From: an uncultured Erysipelotrichaceae bacterium | GTDB taxonomy: Bacteria; Bacillota_I; Bacilli_A; RFN20; CAG-826 | Direction of reading: 5' to 3' | DNA length: 54,099 nt | Assembly (NCBI GenBank): GCA_902800025.1 | Contig: CADCDA010000009.1 | Span: forward strand, 1 to 54,099 | Part shown: positions 1 to 7,692 of the stretch, in pieces | How positions within the stretch are numbered: position 1 is the stretch's first letter | Layout: the number at the start of each line of letters is the position of its first letter | Made by a program: the position numbers and the translations under genes | Notes under the pieces: generated by a model | Seen by the model: only the letters and a program-made list of their open reading frames with translations | Told to the model about the DNA's origin: nothing | Database searches by the model: none

Positions 1-522
1 AATTGTTTCTTTATCAAATCTATATTTCTTAACAACTGCGGGATTACCTACGACAACCGCATAAGGAGGAACATCTTTTGCCACTACCGCATTAGCGCCT
101 ATAATCGCGCCATCACCAATATGGACTCCTGGTAATATTGTGGCGTTTTGTCCAATCCAAACATCATTCCCAACGACTGTATCTCCACGGTTTCCTCTAT
201 CTCCGAATGGTCTAGATAGACCTTTGAATTCATCAATGATTTCAAAAGGATAAGTTGTTAAACAATCTAACATGTGATTAGCGCCATTCATCACAAATTC
301 CACACCTCTTGCTATAGCAACAAACTTACCAATAATCAGTTTGTCACCCATAAAGTCATAATGATGAGTGACATGTTTTTCAAACGATTCTGGTCCATCT
401 TCACTATCATCATAATAGGAATAATCACCCGCAATAATGTTTGGTCTAGTGATTACGCTTTTGATATAGCAAAAAGTTTTAAATTGTGCATTTGGGTAAA
501 TTGGTTTCATTTCTTTTTCCAT
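1..522 (-). CDS. Vat/CatB-like hexapeptide-repeat acetyltransferase (partial, 3' end missing)
   Basis: The reading frame starts at ATG 522 and runs off the left edge of the window, giving 174 codons. It begins [14 protein letters not shown] and carries left-handed beta-helix repeats such as [17 protein letters not shown] and [14 protein letters not shown], followed by [10 protein letters not shown]. These are typical of xenobiotic (streptogramin A/chloramphenicol) acetyltransferases of the Vat/CatB type, which transfer acetyl from acetyl-CoA to a hydroxyl. The family is about 210 residues, so only the C-terminal tail is missing. Its real substrate cannot be told from sequence, and many chromosomal homologues are not resistance enzymes. 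It is preceded by a terminator and tRNA genes, so it is probably its own unit. Confidence 0.85.
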   Translation of the reverse strand, partial: MEKEMKPIYPNAQFKTFCYIKSVITRPNIIAGDYSYYDDSEDGPESFEKHVTHHYDFMGDKLIIGKFVAIARGVEFVMNGANHMLDCLTTYPFEIIDEFKGLSRPFGDRGNRGDTVVGNDVWIGQNATILPGVHIGDGAIIGANAVVAKDVPPYAVVVGNPAVVKKYRFDKETI

Positions 523-540
523 AACAATATGATAACAAAA

Positions 541-570
541 AATAAAAGGACTGACACATTGTATCAATCC
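541..570 (-). terminator. Rho-independent terminator after tRNA-Glu (repeat-family copy A)
   Basis: On the minus strand GGATTGATAC pairs with GTGTCAGTCC around loop AAT (548-570) and is followed by a U-rich tail. This is one of six near-identical hairpins in the window (see repeats near 21.4, 22.0, 23.7, 24.0 and 24.9 kb). It terminates the tRNA-Asn/tRNA-Glu transcript. Confidence 0.8.
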
Positions 571-584
571 TATGTTTCCCGAGT

Positions 585-661
585 TGGTGACCTGTAAGGG
601 ATTCGAACCCTTGAATGCCACCGTGAAAGGGTGGTGAGTTAAGCCGCTTCTCCAACAGGCC
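585..661 (-). tRNA. tRNA-Glu (anticodon TTC)
   Basis: A complete cloverleaf can be read on the minus strand: acceptor GGCCTGT with ACAGGTC, anticodon stem CCACC/GGTGG around loop CTTTCAC (anticodon UUC), T arm AAGGG-TTCGAAT-CCCTT and an encoded CCA end. It lies 6 bp downstream of tRNA-Asn and upstream of a strong terminator, so the two are probably co-transcribed. Confidence 0.95.
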
Positions 662-667
662 AATAAG

Positions 668-743
668 TGGCGCCTACCGAGGGACTCGAACCCACGACCG
701 ATCGGTTAACAGCCGATAGCTCTACCGACTGAGCTAGGTAGGC
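668..743 (-). tRNA. tRNA-Asn (anticodon GTT)
   Basis: The cloverleaf on the minus strand has acceptor GCCTACC/GGTAGGC, anticodon stem ATCGG/CCGAT around loop CTGTTAA (anticodon GUU), T loop TTCGAGT and an encoded CCA. It is the first gene of a two-tRNA unit with tRNA-Glu. Confidence 0.95.
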
Positions 744-774
744 AACACTTGCGTCATTCAAAAACGCAAGAATG

Positions 775-804
775 ATAATATCATAAATGATTTTATAAAA
801 GCAA
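775..804 (-). promoter_or_regulatory. Promoter of the tRNA-Asn/tRNA-Glu unit
   Basis: The minus strand shows a -35 TTGCTT (799-804), an 18-bp spacer and a -10 TATTAT (775-780), about 30 bp upstream of tRNA-Asn. A small inverted repeat (CTTGCG/CGCAAG, 749-771) lies between the -10 box and the tRNA. Confidence 0.55.
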
Positions 805-807
805 TCC

Positions 808-1032
808 TTATTTAATTTTTGCTTCAATTAATTTGAGAACATCGCCCAATGTTGCAACTTCTGATATTTCACTAGAATCAAATTCGATTCCTAACTCTTC
901 TTCAATCTCAAGCATAACTTCCACTAAATCGAGGGAATCTAAGCCTAATTTAAGAAGTGAATCTGATTCAGAAAGATTAGAGACATCAACTCTTTTTGAT
1001 AAAATATTGGAAACTGTTTTTTTGATATCCAT
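808..1032 (-). CDS. acpP: Acyl carrier protein
   Basis: This 74-residue acidic protein carries the phosphopantetheine attachment motif GLDSLDLVE, in which the serine receives the 4'-phosphopantetheine arm. Length and helical pattern match bacterial AcpP, the soluble carrier of acyl intermediates in fatty-acid and phospholipid synthesis. A Shine-Dalgarno AGGAGAA precedes the ATG at 1032. It follows the pilus operon on the same strand but is separated by about 90 bp, so it may have its own promoter. No other fatty-acid genes are nearby, as is common when acpP is a stand-alone copy. Confidence 0.93.
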   Translation of the reverse strand: MDIKKTVSNILSKRVDVSNLSESDSLLKLGLDSLDLVEVMLEIEEELGIEFDSSEISEVATLGDVLKLIEAKIK

Positions 1033-1123
1033 TTTGTTATTCTCCTAATGTTTATTTTACTATTGTAAGAAAAAAAGAAAAGGAGGGAATTTCCCTCCAT
1101 TCGCTTCTTGGATTCTGTGGCTA

Positions 1124-1324
1124 TTAATCTTCGTAATAAGATAAGACTCTTGGTGATCCAGTTTCTTCTTCAAATACTTCAGAAGCATCTAATCCTAGGT
1201 TCTTTGATTTTCCTTCAATTTGCTTGCCAGTGGCCTTAAAGACACTTGCCATCGCAACTGAGATTCCACCAAAGACGACAAGAACTAAGATAATTCCAAG
1301 TAATTGGCCTTTAATTTCAGACAT
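1124..1324 (-). CDS. Short TadE/pilin-like membrane protein of the Tad-like operon
   Basis: The 66-residue product begins MSEIKGQLLGIILVLVVFGG, a short polar leader ending in KGQ and then one transmembrane helix of about 20 residues. This resembles the RGQALVEF-type start of TadE-like pseudopilins, but the usual glutamate is replaced by glycine. The C-terminal half (KATGKQIEGKSKNLGLDASE) is polar. It is the last gene of the pilus-type operon, and a clear AGGAGG precedes its start. It may be the major structural subunit or a minor pseudopilin; sequence alone does not decide. Confidence 0.6.
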   Translation of the reverse strand: MSEIKGQLLGIILVLVVFGGISVAMASVFKATGKQIEGKSKNLGLDASEVFEEETGSPRVLSYYED

Positions 1325-1342
1325 TGCTTATACCTCCTTTCC

Positions 1343-1684
1343 TCATCCGTAATATCCGATAACAGTGCTTCGATTAGCCACAATCTTTACTTCGTTAACA
1401 GACATGATTAACGGACTATACATTCGATATATGGTAAAGTCCACTACCTCCCCAACTTGAGGACTAGTTGAACTTATGTGGTCAAAAGTAACTTTGTAAT
1501 TTTCTTCTAGCAAATGTAAATAATCTAAGTCCGCTCTTCCGCTTTTAGCGATTAGATAACCAATTGCAATCGAGGTATTGTCTAAACTGCTATATGCACT
1601 TTGAACGCAGTACATATCTCCACCTAAAAGCACAAAAGCAACAACGAAGATCATTGATATAATCATTCCTAAGTTATATGACAT
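1343..1684 (-). CDS. One-TM pseudopilin-like protein of the Tad-like operon
   Basis: This 113-residue protein has one N-terminal hydrophobic helix (about residues 6-24, MIISMIFVVAFVLLGG) and a small extracytoplasmic domain rich in aromatic and charged residues. It has the shape of TadE/GspH-like minor pilins, though no family can be named firmly. Its start overlaps the end of the TadC-like gene by 11 bp, so it is translationally coupled within the operon. Confidence 0.55.
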   Translation of the reverse strand: MSYNLGMIISMIFVVAFVLLGGDMYCVQSAYSSLDNTSIAIGYLIAKSGRADLDYLHLLEENYKVTFDHISSTSPQVGEVVDFTIYRMYSPLIMSVNEVKIVANRSTVIGYYG

Positions 1685-2345
1685 TGATGTAATCTCCTAT
1701 AATACTGATTATTGATATAGATAAAGTAATTGTGATAAACCCTGCCCCTATTAGAGGGAAAGAATTTAACGTTTCTAAAGACTTCTTTTTCGAATCCAAT
1801 AGATCTTCCTGAAATTTTATTCTCACATTATTGAACAATAGTTCAAATTCTGAAAACTGATTAATATTTTCTCCGTTATCCACCATTTGATAAATAGACA
1901 GCATAAGCGATTCAACTATATGGTTATTAAATTTGGTAGCAAAGTTGATATAAGGACCAACAGTCTTATCAGAATCTATTTGATTGAGAAGAGAATTAAT
2001 TGCGTCTTCCATAAATGTTGAGCAATAAGGAAGTAGCATCTTAAATGAAGTGTATACGTTGTTTTTGTTTGATATGAAGATTTCAAAATATGAGAGCAAC
2101 GAAATCAATTCATCAACATGCTCTTTCTTTCTGTTTTTTTCAATACTTGAGTAGCGAGAAACATATAAGAAATCCCCTATAATTCCAATAACGCCAACAA
2201 TTATTGCGATATAGATTTCCTTGAAAAAGTAATAAATGGCGAATCCTCCAGCTAAGAATATAACCGCCAAAGATACAATAACGATTATTTCTTTTTGATA
2301 TGATAATCCAAGTTCGGATGTCCTTTCCTTAAGCGACTTTCTCAT
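1674..2345 (-). CDS. tadC: TadC/GspF-like inner-membrane platform protein
   Basis: The 223-residue protein has two N-terminal TM helices (about 20-60), a cytoplasmic helical domain (DELISLLSYFEIFIS ... GENINQFSEFELLFNN) and a C-terminal TM segment (about 200-220). This is the layout of type II secretion F / TadC proteins, which form the platform that couples the ATPase to pilin assembly. It follows TadB with a 17-bp overlap. It is shorter than usual TadC (about 300 residues). Confidence 0.7.
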   Translation of the reverse strand: MRKSLKERTSELGLSYQKEIIVIVSLAVIFLAGGFAIYYFFKEIYIAIIVGVIGIIGDFLYVSRYSSIEKNRKKEHVDELISLLSYFEIFISNKNNVYTSFKMLLPYCSTFMEDAINSLLNQIDSDKTVGPYINFATKFNNHIVESLMLSIYQMVDNGENINQFSEFELLFNNVRIKFQEDLLDSKKKSLETLNSFPLIGAGFITITLSISIISIIGDYINVI

Positions 2346-3045
2346 TTATATCCGCCCCCTTAATCTTTAAATTTGTTCCTTTTTGAATTAATAAATAAAT
2401 CGTTACAAGAATAAATAGCATTAATCCGATAACCGAAATCATAAAGATGAGTTGCTGTTTGATATAGACATAGAAATCTTTTAACGCAAACCTCAATACG
2501 ACAACAATAACCACACAGAAAGCCCATAAAACACTAATCTCGACATATTTATGACGACTCATCGTATCGGCTTTAGAAATATATTCTTCATTATTTCTTG
2601 TTTCGGTGATTAAGTATTTTGACATTTGAAGAATGTCTCCTCCTTCTTCCTCCCATATTGAAATGATTTGAAGAAATAAACGATAAACAGAAAAGGGAAA
2701 ATAGGAAGATAGATAATGAAGCCGATCATCATCAGACATATTTTCTAATCCGTTATAAATATCTATAAATTCATTTGGCATGCTTGCCACTGTTGATTCT
2801 AGCGACCCTTTAATTGATTTTTTTATCGATAAGGCAATAATGAAGTTGTTCACAAAGTGATAACATTCATGAAATCTTTTTACTTTTATTTCATGTTTCT
2901 TTAATAACGGAACAAAAATAAGCATTGACACAACTACATAAATAGCAACGACACCAAGAGCAATAAATATGTTATCGATGGCAATATACGTCACAGCGCC
3001 AGAGATGATAGAAAGGATGAAGAATAGGATGTATTTATTGCTCAT
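2329..3045 (-). CDS. tadB: TadB-like inner-membrane platform protein
   Basis: The start is placed at 3045 (MSNKYILFF) because AAAGGAGGTGA lies 5 nt upstream; a start at 3066 would lack a ribosome site. The 238-residue protein has two N-terminal TM helices, a cytoplasmic T2SF-type helical domain containing WEEEGGDILQMSKYL, and two C-terminal TM helices (about 175-230). It is the partner of the TadC-like protein in the pilus platform. It overlaps the ATPase gene by 11 bp, which fits translational coupling. Confidence 0.75.
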   Translation of the reverse strand: MSNKYILFFILSIISGAVTYIAIDNIFIALGVVAIYVVVSMLIFVPLLKKHEIKVKRFHECYHFVNNFIIALSIKKSIKGSLESTVASMPNEFIDIYNGLENMSDDDRLHYLSSYFPFSVYRLFLQIISIWEEEGGDILQMSKYLITETRNNEEYISKADTMSRHKYVEISVLWAFCVVIVVVLRFALKDFYVYIKQQLIFMISVIGLMLFILVTIYLLIQKGTNLKIKGADINEKVA

Positions 3046-4105
3046 TAGTGTCACCTCCTTTAACAAAATATTGATTAAACATTTCCGAATGTTCGTGATT
3101 TCTTAATAGATAAATTGCATCGTTAGTAAGAGGATAATAATGATGGTTATTTCCTTCTCTTTTATATACATAAAAGAATTTTCCTTTATTATTGATAAAG
3201 GCAATCTCCGATATAAATCGATTAATGTGCCCGCTTTTTTCTTCTTTGGTTAGATAAATATAAAAATGGAAATGATAATAAATATCGTTTAGTACTTCGT
3301 TATAATCCATCTTTTGTTCTGAGCGTTGTACCATTCTTCCCATTCTAAATGGAAGAGATTTCACATCTTGAGAATGGATTGTCGTAATAATTGGAGCACC
3401 CGTCATAGCAGAATTTAAAACATCAAACATTTCTTTTCCTCTCGCTTCAGCGAGAATTAACCAGTCTGGATTATTTCTTAAGGCATTTTTGATTAATAAA
3501 CTGCATGAAGAAAACTCGTTTCTTTCATCTACTCTCCAGCAAGTTAAATCGATATTGTCTTCATCTCTAACTGAATCTAATTCCGTAACGTTATCAATAA
3601 CGATAATTCTTTCATTAATTCTCATACTCCTTAATAGATACTTTTGAAATTCAGTCTTTCCACTACTAGTTAATCCTCCAATAACAATTGATTGACGATT
3701 AATTAGTAATTCCTTAAGTAGTTCCACTATTTGAGGAGTAAAGAAATCGCTGTTATTGTCAATTCTTGGTTTTTCACTAGCGATACGAATAGAAAATGTC
3801 ACAACATCATTATCTTTAATTTTTCCAATTGATTGATGAACAGCGTTGATACGGTATTTACCAATCGAAATATCTAAAACAGGATTTGAAAAACTAAATT
3901 GTTGCTCGCTTAAATTAGCGATTTGACGAAGGAAGTCTTTAACAAGCTGATGTTCAACACTCATAGAACTTCTCATTCTTCCTTTTGTGTTACTGACATA
4001 AAAGAAGTCGCTTCCGTTATAAGAAATATCCGTTACATCTCTATCAGATATCAAAGAAGCCAAAAACGATGATTCGATATACTCAATTGCTTTCTCTTTT
4101 TCCAT
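3035..4105 (-). CDS. tadA: CpaF/TadA-family secretion ATPase
   Basis: The 356-residue protein contains a Walker A loop GGLTSSGKTEF (about 143-153), an Asp box region (VIDNVTEL), the Walker B-like LILAEARGKEMFDVLNSA and the His box TTIHSQD. These are the signature blocks of VirB11/CpaF/TadA hexameric ATPases that power assembly of Tad pili. The N-terminal domain (about 1-120) is shorter than in classical CpaF, which often has 400-480 residues. The gene starts one base from the end of the upstream small protein gene. It is cytoplasmic and would dock on the TadB/TadC platform. Confidence 0.9.
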   Translation of the reverse strand: MEKEKAIEYIESSFLASLISDRDVTDISYNGSDFFYVSNTKGRMRSSMSVEHQLVKDFLRQIANLSEQQFSFSNPVLDISIGKYRINAVHQSIGKIKDNDVVTFSIRIASEKPRIDNNSDFFTPQIVELLKELLINRQSIVIGGLTSSGKTEFQKYLLRSMRINERIIVIDNVTELDSVRDEDNIDLTCWRVDERNEFSSCSLLIKNALRNNPDWLILAEARGKEMFDVLNSAMTGAPIITTIHSQDVKSLPFRMGRMVQRSEQKMDYNEVLNDIYYHFHFYIYLTKEEKSGHINRFISEIAFINNKGKFFYVYKREGNNHHYYPLTNDAIYLLRNHEHSEMFNQYFVKGGDTNEQ

Positions 4106-4482
4106 CAGTTTTTACCTCTTAATTCATAATACATAACTCGTCTATAATCGTATTCCATCATTAACTTACATTCGATTGTTATTTCCACTGCGTTACATGT
4201 TTTATATAAGCACATTGAACCATCTTCAAAATTGTAATAATAAAAATCAATATCAAACGTTTTTGTATATCTAGTTAAGGCCTTGTCATAATAAGAAAGC
4301 AAATCACTTTCAAGCTGTGAAATGTTAAATAGTAACTCCTCTCCATCAAACTTAACAGTTCGGTACATTAATTCAATTGGAGTGTTGATAATCGCTCTAT
4401 TAAGACCTTGTATAGAAAACGATAAAGAGAATACCATTCCGCAAAAAACCACCAGAATTGACGATAAAAACAAGATAATCAT
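4105..4482 (-). CDS. One-TM pseudopilin-like protein of the Tad-like operon
   Basis: The start at 4482 (MIILFLSS) forms an ATGA overlap with the upstream gene and has GGAGGGAT 8 nt upstream; the more distant ATG at 4506 lies inside that site. The 125-residue product has one N-terminal TM helix (about 1-22) and a small domain with two cysteines (MCLYKTCNAVEI). This is the shape of a minor pilin or TadE/TadG-like protein. No family assignment is possible by eye. Confidence 0.55.
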   Translation of the reverse strand: MIILFLSSILVVFCGMVFSLSFSIQGLNRAIINTPIELMYRTVKFDGEELLFNISQLESDLLSYYDKALTRYTKTFDIDFYYYNFEDGSMCLYKTCNAVEITIECKLMMEYDYRRVMYYELRGKN

Positions 4483-5423
4483 TCTCTTATCCCTCCATGA
4501 ACACAATAATCTGATTCACCACAAGATCCGAATAGTTTCGCAGATAAATAAAACGACAGAGGAATGGTTATAGTGTTTCTATTAAACCCAGATCCTTCAA
4601 TAACAATTCTTGAAGCCTCGTCTTCTAATAATCTTTCTTTACCGAGAGGCAAAAATAAAGCGTTTGTTTCTACAAAGCCATTCTTCTTAAACTGACTCAT
4701 TTCCATGGTTCTATAGTTAACATACATACTTAAATCAAAATCAAAATGAACAGAGTTATTACTTGTCACTTTTTTTAATGGAAAACTAACATACCCATTT
4801 TTGTTTTTATTTATCAAAGGATAGACATTACTTTTATCGAGTATTTCTAAATAAGCATTCGAGCAATTGTATTTATTAATTGGATAATATTCAAATTCAA
4901 CACCACTAATATCAATCTTGTTTGCTTCTCCTATCGAGTAATACTCATTTGTGTCTTGGAAATCATATATTTCTTTCTCAAGCACTATATTAGAGCTAAT
5001 TCCAAAAACTGATCCTCCATAACTTACTCTTTGCTTATTAGCAACCACATTCGCCATTAAAGGCGGATAAAGAGTTGCATCAAATCTTTGAGACGATCCA
5101 TTCCCATCTTTAAATGTCATTTCAAGTCTCAACCCACTATTTGTTATGCGGTCTTTTGTCGGAATATTAATATCTCCACTCACGCCATTAACAATTTCAA
5201 ATTCACGGTTAAAAATATAGTTGTTGTTTTTATATCCTCTAATACGTCCTTGGACAGTTTGGCTAGTCCCTGTATTAAGAAATTTGAAATAGCAGTTTTC
5301 ATTACTTGTAAACGTGCCATAAATATCTGCTGTAGAAATACTAATACCAATATCGGCTTTAGAATCCGTCATTGATAAAGTCAAAGTAAGCGCTGGTAGA
5401 AAAAGTAACTTAGTGTATTTCAT
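4479..5423 (-). CDS. Exported protein of the Tad-like operon, unknown family
   Basis: The start is set at 5423 (MKYTKLLFLPALTLTLS) because GGAG lies 8 nt upstream and a signal peptide follows directly, with probable cleavage near DSKA-D. The 314-residue product is beta-rich and low in repeats, ending with SCGESDYCVHGG. No known domain is recognised. In position it may be a surface component, pilus tip or assembly factor. It overlaps the preceding gene by 14 bp and the following one by 4 bp, so it belongs to the operon. Confidence 0.6.
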   Translation of the reverse strand: MKYTKLLFLPALTLTLSMTDSKADIGISISTADIYGTFTSNENCYFKFLNTGTSQTVQGRIRGYKNNNYIFNREFEIVNGVSGDINIPTKDRITNSGLRLEMTFKDGNGSSQRFDATLYPPLMANVVANKQRVSYGGSVFGISSNIVLEKEIYDFQDTNEYYSIGEANKIDISGVEFEYYPINKYNCSNAYLEILDKSNVYPLINKNKNGYVSFPLKKVTSNNSVHFDFDLSMYVNYRTMEMSQFKKNGFVETNALFLPLGKERLLEDEASRIVIEGSGFNRNTITIPLSFYLSAKLFGSCGESDYCVHGGIRE

Positions 5424-5721
5424 AAAAATTCTCCACAAATTCCTTAATTGCGTTCTTCTTTACTTTTTTAAATTTGGCCTCTGTATAAAATTTGCCCCAC
5501 CATCCTTTATATGCATCATAGAAATATTCATTATTAATAATTGTTTTATGTTCGATACTCAGCCTTTTAAATGCTTCTTCAACATCTGAATAATATCTAT
5601 AAAACGGGGAGTATACATCATCTTCTCCAGATGAGAGTTTATTAGAGCAAATGTGCCTAAGTGATATGAAATAGATATTCGCAATATGTTTAATTTCTTC
5701 TTCAAGTTTTGCTAGTTTCAT
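5410..5721 (-). CDS. Small helical protein, possible DNA-binding (first gene of the Tad-like operon)
   Basis: The product has 103 residues with signature YDAYKGWWGKFYTEAKFKKVKKNAIKEF. The paired tryptophans followed by a basic helix resemble the Mollicutes MG284/MPN403-type small proteins and sigma-70 region-4-like helix-turn-helices, but I cannot confirm a family. GAGGGGG precedes the start. As the first gene of the pilus operon it could be a regulator; this is inference. Confidence 0.45.
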   Translation of the reverse strand: MKLAKLEEEIKHIANIYFISLRHICSNKLSSGEDDVYSPFYRYYSDVEEAFKRLSIEHKTIINNEYFYDAYKGWWGKFYTEAKFKKVKKNAIKEFVENFYEIH

Positions 5722-5834
5722 AAAAGCCCCCTCATATTAATAAGAGGAAAAAAATTGCGATTTTTTAAAAAAATTTTTTTAGAAAAATCTTTTATTAACT
5801 ATGTTAATAACTTTTTTTATCTTTTTTTGTAAGA

Positions 5835-5863
5835 TTGAAAGAAGACGTTTTGAATACTATATT
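5835..5863 (+). promoter_or_regulatory. Sigma-A promoter giving a leaderless guanylate-kinase mRNA
   Basis: TTGAAA (5835-5840), a 17-bp spacer and TATATT (5858-5863) are followed after 6 bp by the ATG at 5870. Transcription would be expected to start at or within a base or two of the A of the ATG. No Shine-Dalgarno is present. Confidence 0.65.
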
Positions 5864-5869
5864 AAATGC

Positions 5870-6409
5870 ATGATAGTCCTAGCAGGAGCAAGTGCGAGCG
5901 GTAAAACTGAAGTAGCAAAAGTCCTAGCGGCTAAATATGGCATCACTAAAATTGTCACTACTACAACAAGAGATAAAAGAAAAGGTGAAGTCAATGGAGT
6001 CGATTATTTCTTCGTGAGTAAAGAACGCTTCGAAACCATGATTGTCGAAGATTTGTTTGTAGAATACACTCTTTATAATGGACAAATGTATGGTTCCACC
6101 AAAGACCAAATCGCTAATGACAAATGTGTTGTTATTGATCCAGCTGGACTTAGAAGTTATATCAATCTACATAATAAAAACATTGTCACCTTCTATTTAG
6201 AGGCTGATGAAGAAACTAGACACAAAAGAATGATTCTTAGAGGAGACGATCCAGAAAAAATAAAATCAAGAATCGAAAATGATCGTATAGCCTTTAAGCC
6301 AGAAAATGTCGCTAAAGTTGATTATGTAATTGATGCTTCAAATAACAAATCAATCGAAGAGGTTGCTGATCAAATTTACAAAAAATATATCAATCATCAT
6401 ATAAAATAA
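5870..6409 (+). CDS. gmk: Guanylate kinase-like P-loop kinase
   Basis: From ATG 5870 the 179-residue product begins MIVLAGASASGKTEVAKVL with the P-loop GASASGKT at residues 6-13. This is followed by the GMP-binding motif TTTTRDKRKGEVNGVDYFF and a lid-like region (EETRHKRMILRGDD). Guanylate kinase converts GMP and ATP to GDP and ADP. An upstream in-frame ATG at 5801 is rejected because it would place 23 unusual residues before the P-loop and lies upstream of the promoter. The P-loop GASASGK differs from the usual GPSGVGK, so a divergent nucleotide kinase remains possible. Confidence 0.8.
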   Translation: MIVLAGASASGKTEVAKVLAAKYGITKIVTTTTRDKRKGEVNGVDYFFVSKERFETMIVEDLFVEYTLYNGQMYGSTKDQIANDKCVVIDPAGLRSYINLHNKNIVTFYLEADEETRHKRMILRGDDPEKIKSRIENDRIAFKPENVAKVDYVIDASNNKSIEEVADQIYKKYINHHIK

Positions 6410-6437
6410 GAGGAAGATTAAAATTATTCTTCCTCTT
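6408..6437. terminator. Bidirectional terminator between convergent genes
   Basis: AAGAGGAAGA (6408-6417) pairs with TCTTCCTCTT (6428-6437) around a 10-nt A/T loop. It lies at the stop codons of the convergent guanylate-kinase-like and CorC genes. Confidence 0.65.
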
Positions 6438-7692
6438 CTTTTTCAAATTGGGTATCAACAACCCTTATTTTTTCTACTGTATATTCATCCGCCGCTAAGA
6501 TTTCAATTTCATAACGATCTGCAAATGTAAATTTATCACCTATAACTGCAAATCTATCTAATATTTCTTGGCAGAATCCAGCAACAGTCTCATAATCAGT
6601 TTCAAATTCTCCGTTATATTCAATGAGCTCAAAGAAATCTTCAAGATTCATCGTTCCGTCAATAATATAAACGCCTTTGCCGTTATCTATATATTCTGGC
6701 TCGTCTTCATCAGTCTCATCAAAAATATCACCAACAATTTCTTCTAAAATATCTTCCATTGTAATAATACCTTCCACTCCACCATATTCATCAATTACTA
6801 CCGCAATATGGATTTTGCTAGTTTTGAATTCTTCAAGTAAATCTAATAATTGTCTATTTCTTGGGATGGTTAATGGCTTATAGCATAATGACAAGACATC
6901 GATTTCTTTTTCACCTTTAAAGATAGCTTTTGCTAATTCTTTTATTGGTAATATACCAATAATGTTATCAATTGTCCCTTCGTATACTGGGATACGTGAA
7001 TGTTTAAAGATTTCACCTTCTTTAATAATTTCATGGATATCATCATCTTTATCAATTGCATAGACGTCTACTCTTGGAGTCATAATCTCATGAGCCTCAA
7101 CATCAGAAATATCTAAAGCGCTTCTTACTAACTCAGCTTCTTCTTCATCATATTCTTCATTTTCTTCTAATTCGTCGACCATTTCAGTGATTACATCTTC
7201 ATCAATTTTGTCTTCTTCAATTGATTTCTTTTTGAATAATTTAGAAATAAGTTGGAAAAACTTACTAATTGGCCATATGACAACAAATGTTAAATATTTA
7301 AACACTAACATTGGATAGACATAGACTTTACTTAGAGTGAATGAGAATCTCTTTGAGAAAGCTTTTGGAGTAAATTCTGCAAAGATGATAATAAAGACTG
7401 TGAAAATAATAGTTACAACAGTTGTTCCCCAATCAGGATTCCACGCGACACCAATGAGAGTGACAATAGATGAAGCAAAAATATTCACCAAATTGTTTCC
7501 AAAAAGGATAGAGGCAATAGAGAATTCATAATCTGTTGCAAACTGATATGCAAGTTTAGCGGCTTTATTACCTTCATCTGCTTCTTGTTTAAGTTTGTCA
7601 CGATTGACGACACTATAAACCATATCAGCGCTAGAGAAGAACGCAGATAGCACTGAGCATATAGCAACAATTAACCAATAATACCAGGCCAT
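6424..7692 (-). CDS. CorC/HlyC-type membrane protein (CNNM + CBS pair + CorC_HlyC)
   Basis: The 422-residue protein has four hydrophobic segments in an N-terminal CNNM domain (about 1-150), an acidic linker, a CBS pair (from about IMTPRVDVYAID to ITMEDILEEIVGDIFDE) and a C-terminal CorC_HlyC domain. Members are Mg2+/Co2+ efflux or homeostasis transporters of the cytoplasmic membrane. The second CBS motif GIITMEDILEEIVG is fully conserved. It is translationally coupled (1-bp overlap) to a second, shorter CorC-like gene upstream. Confidence 0.88.
   Translation of the reverse strand: MAWYYWLIVAICSVLSAFFSSADMVYSVVNRDKLKQEADEGNKAAKLAYQFATDYEFSIASILFGNNLVNIFASSIVTLIGVAWNPDWGTTVVTIIFTVFIIIFAEFTPKAFSKRFSFTLSKVYVYPMLVFKYLTFVVIWPISKFFQLISKLFKKKSIEEDKIDEDVITEMVDELEENEEYDEEEAELVRSALDISDVEAHEIMTPRVDVYAIDKDDDIHEIIKEGEIFKHSRIPVYEGTIDNIIGILPIKELAKAIFKGEKEIDVLSLCYKPLTIPRNRQLLDLLEEFKTSKIHIAVVIDEYGGVEGIITMEDILEEIVGDIFDETDEDEPEYIDNGKGVYIIDGTMNLEDFFELIEYNGEFETDYETVAGFCQEILDRFAVIGDKFTFADRYEIEILAADEYTVEKIRVVDTQFEKEEEE

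Noticed and set aside
639-827. Minus-strand ORF across the tRNA genes
   Set aside because: It is a frame through tRNA-Asn and its promoter; the tRNA assignment is clear.
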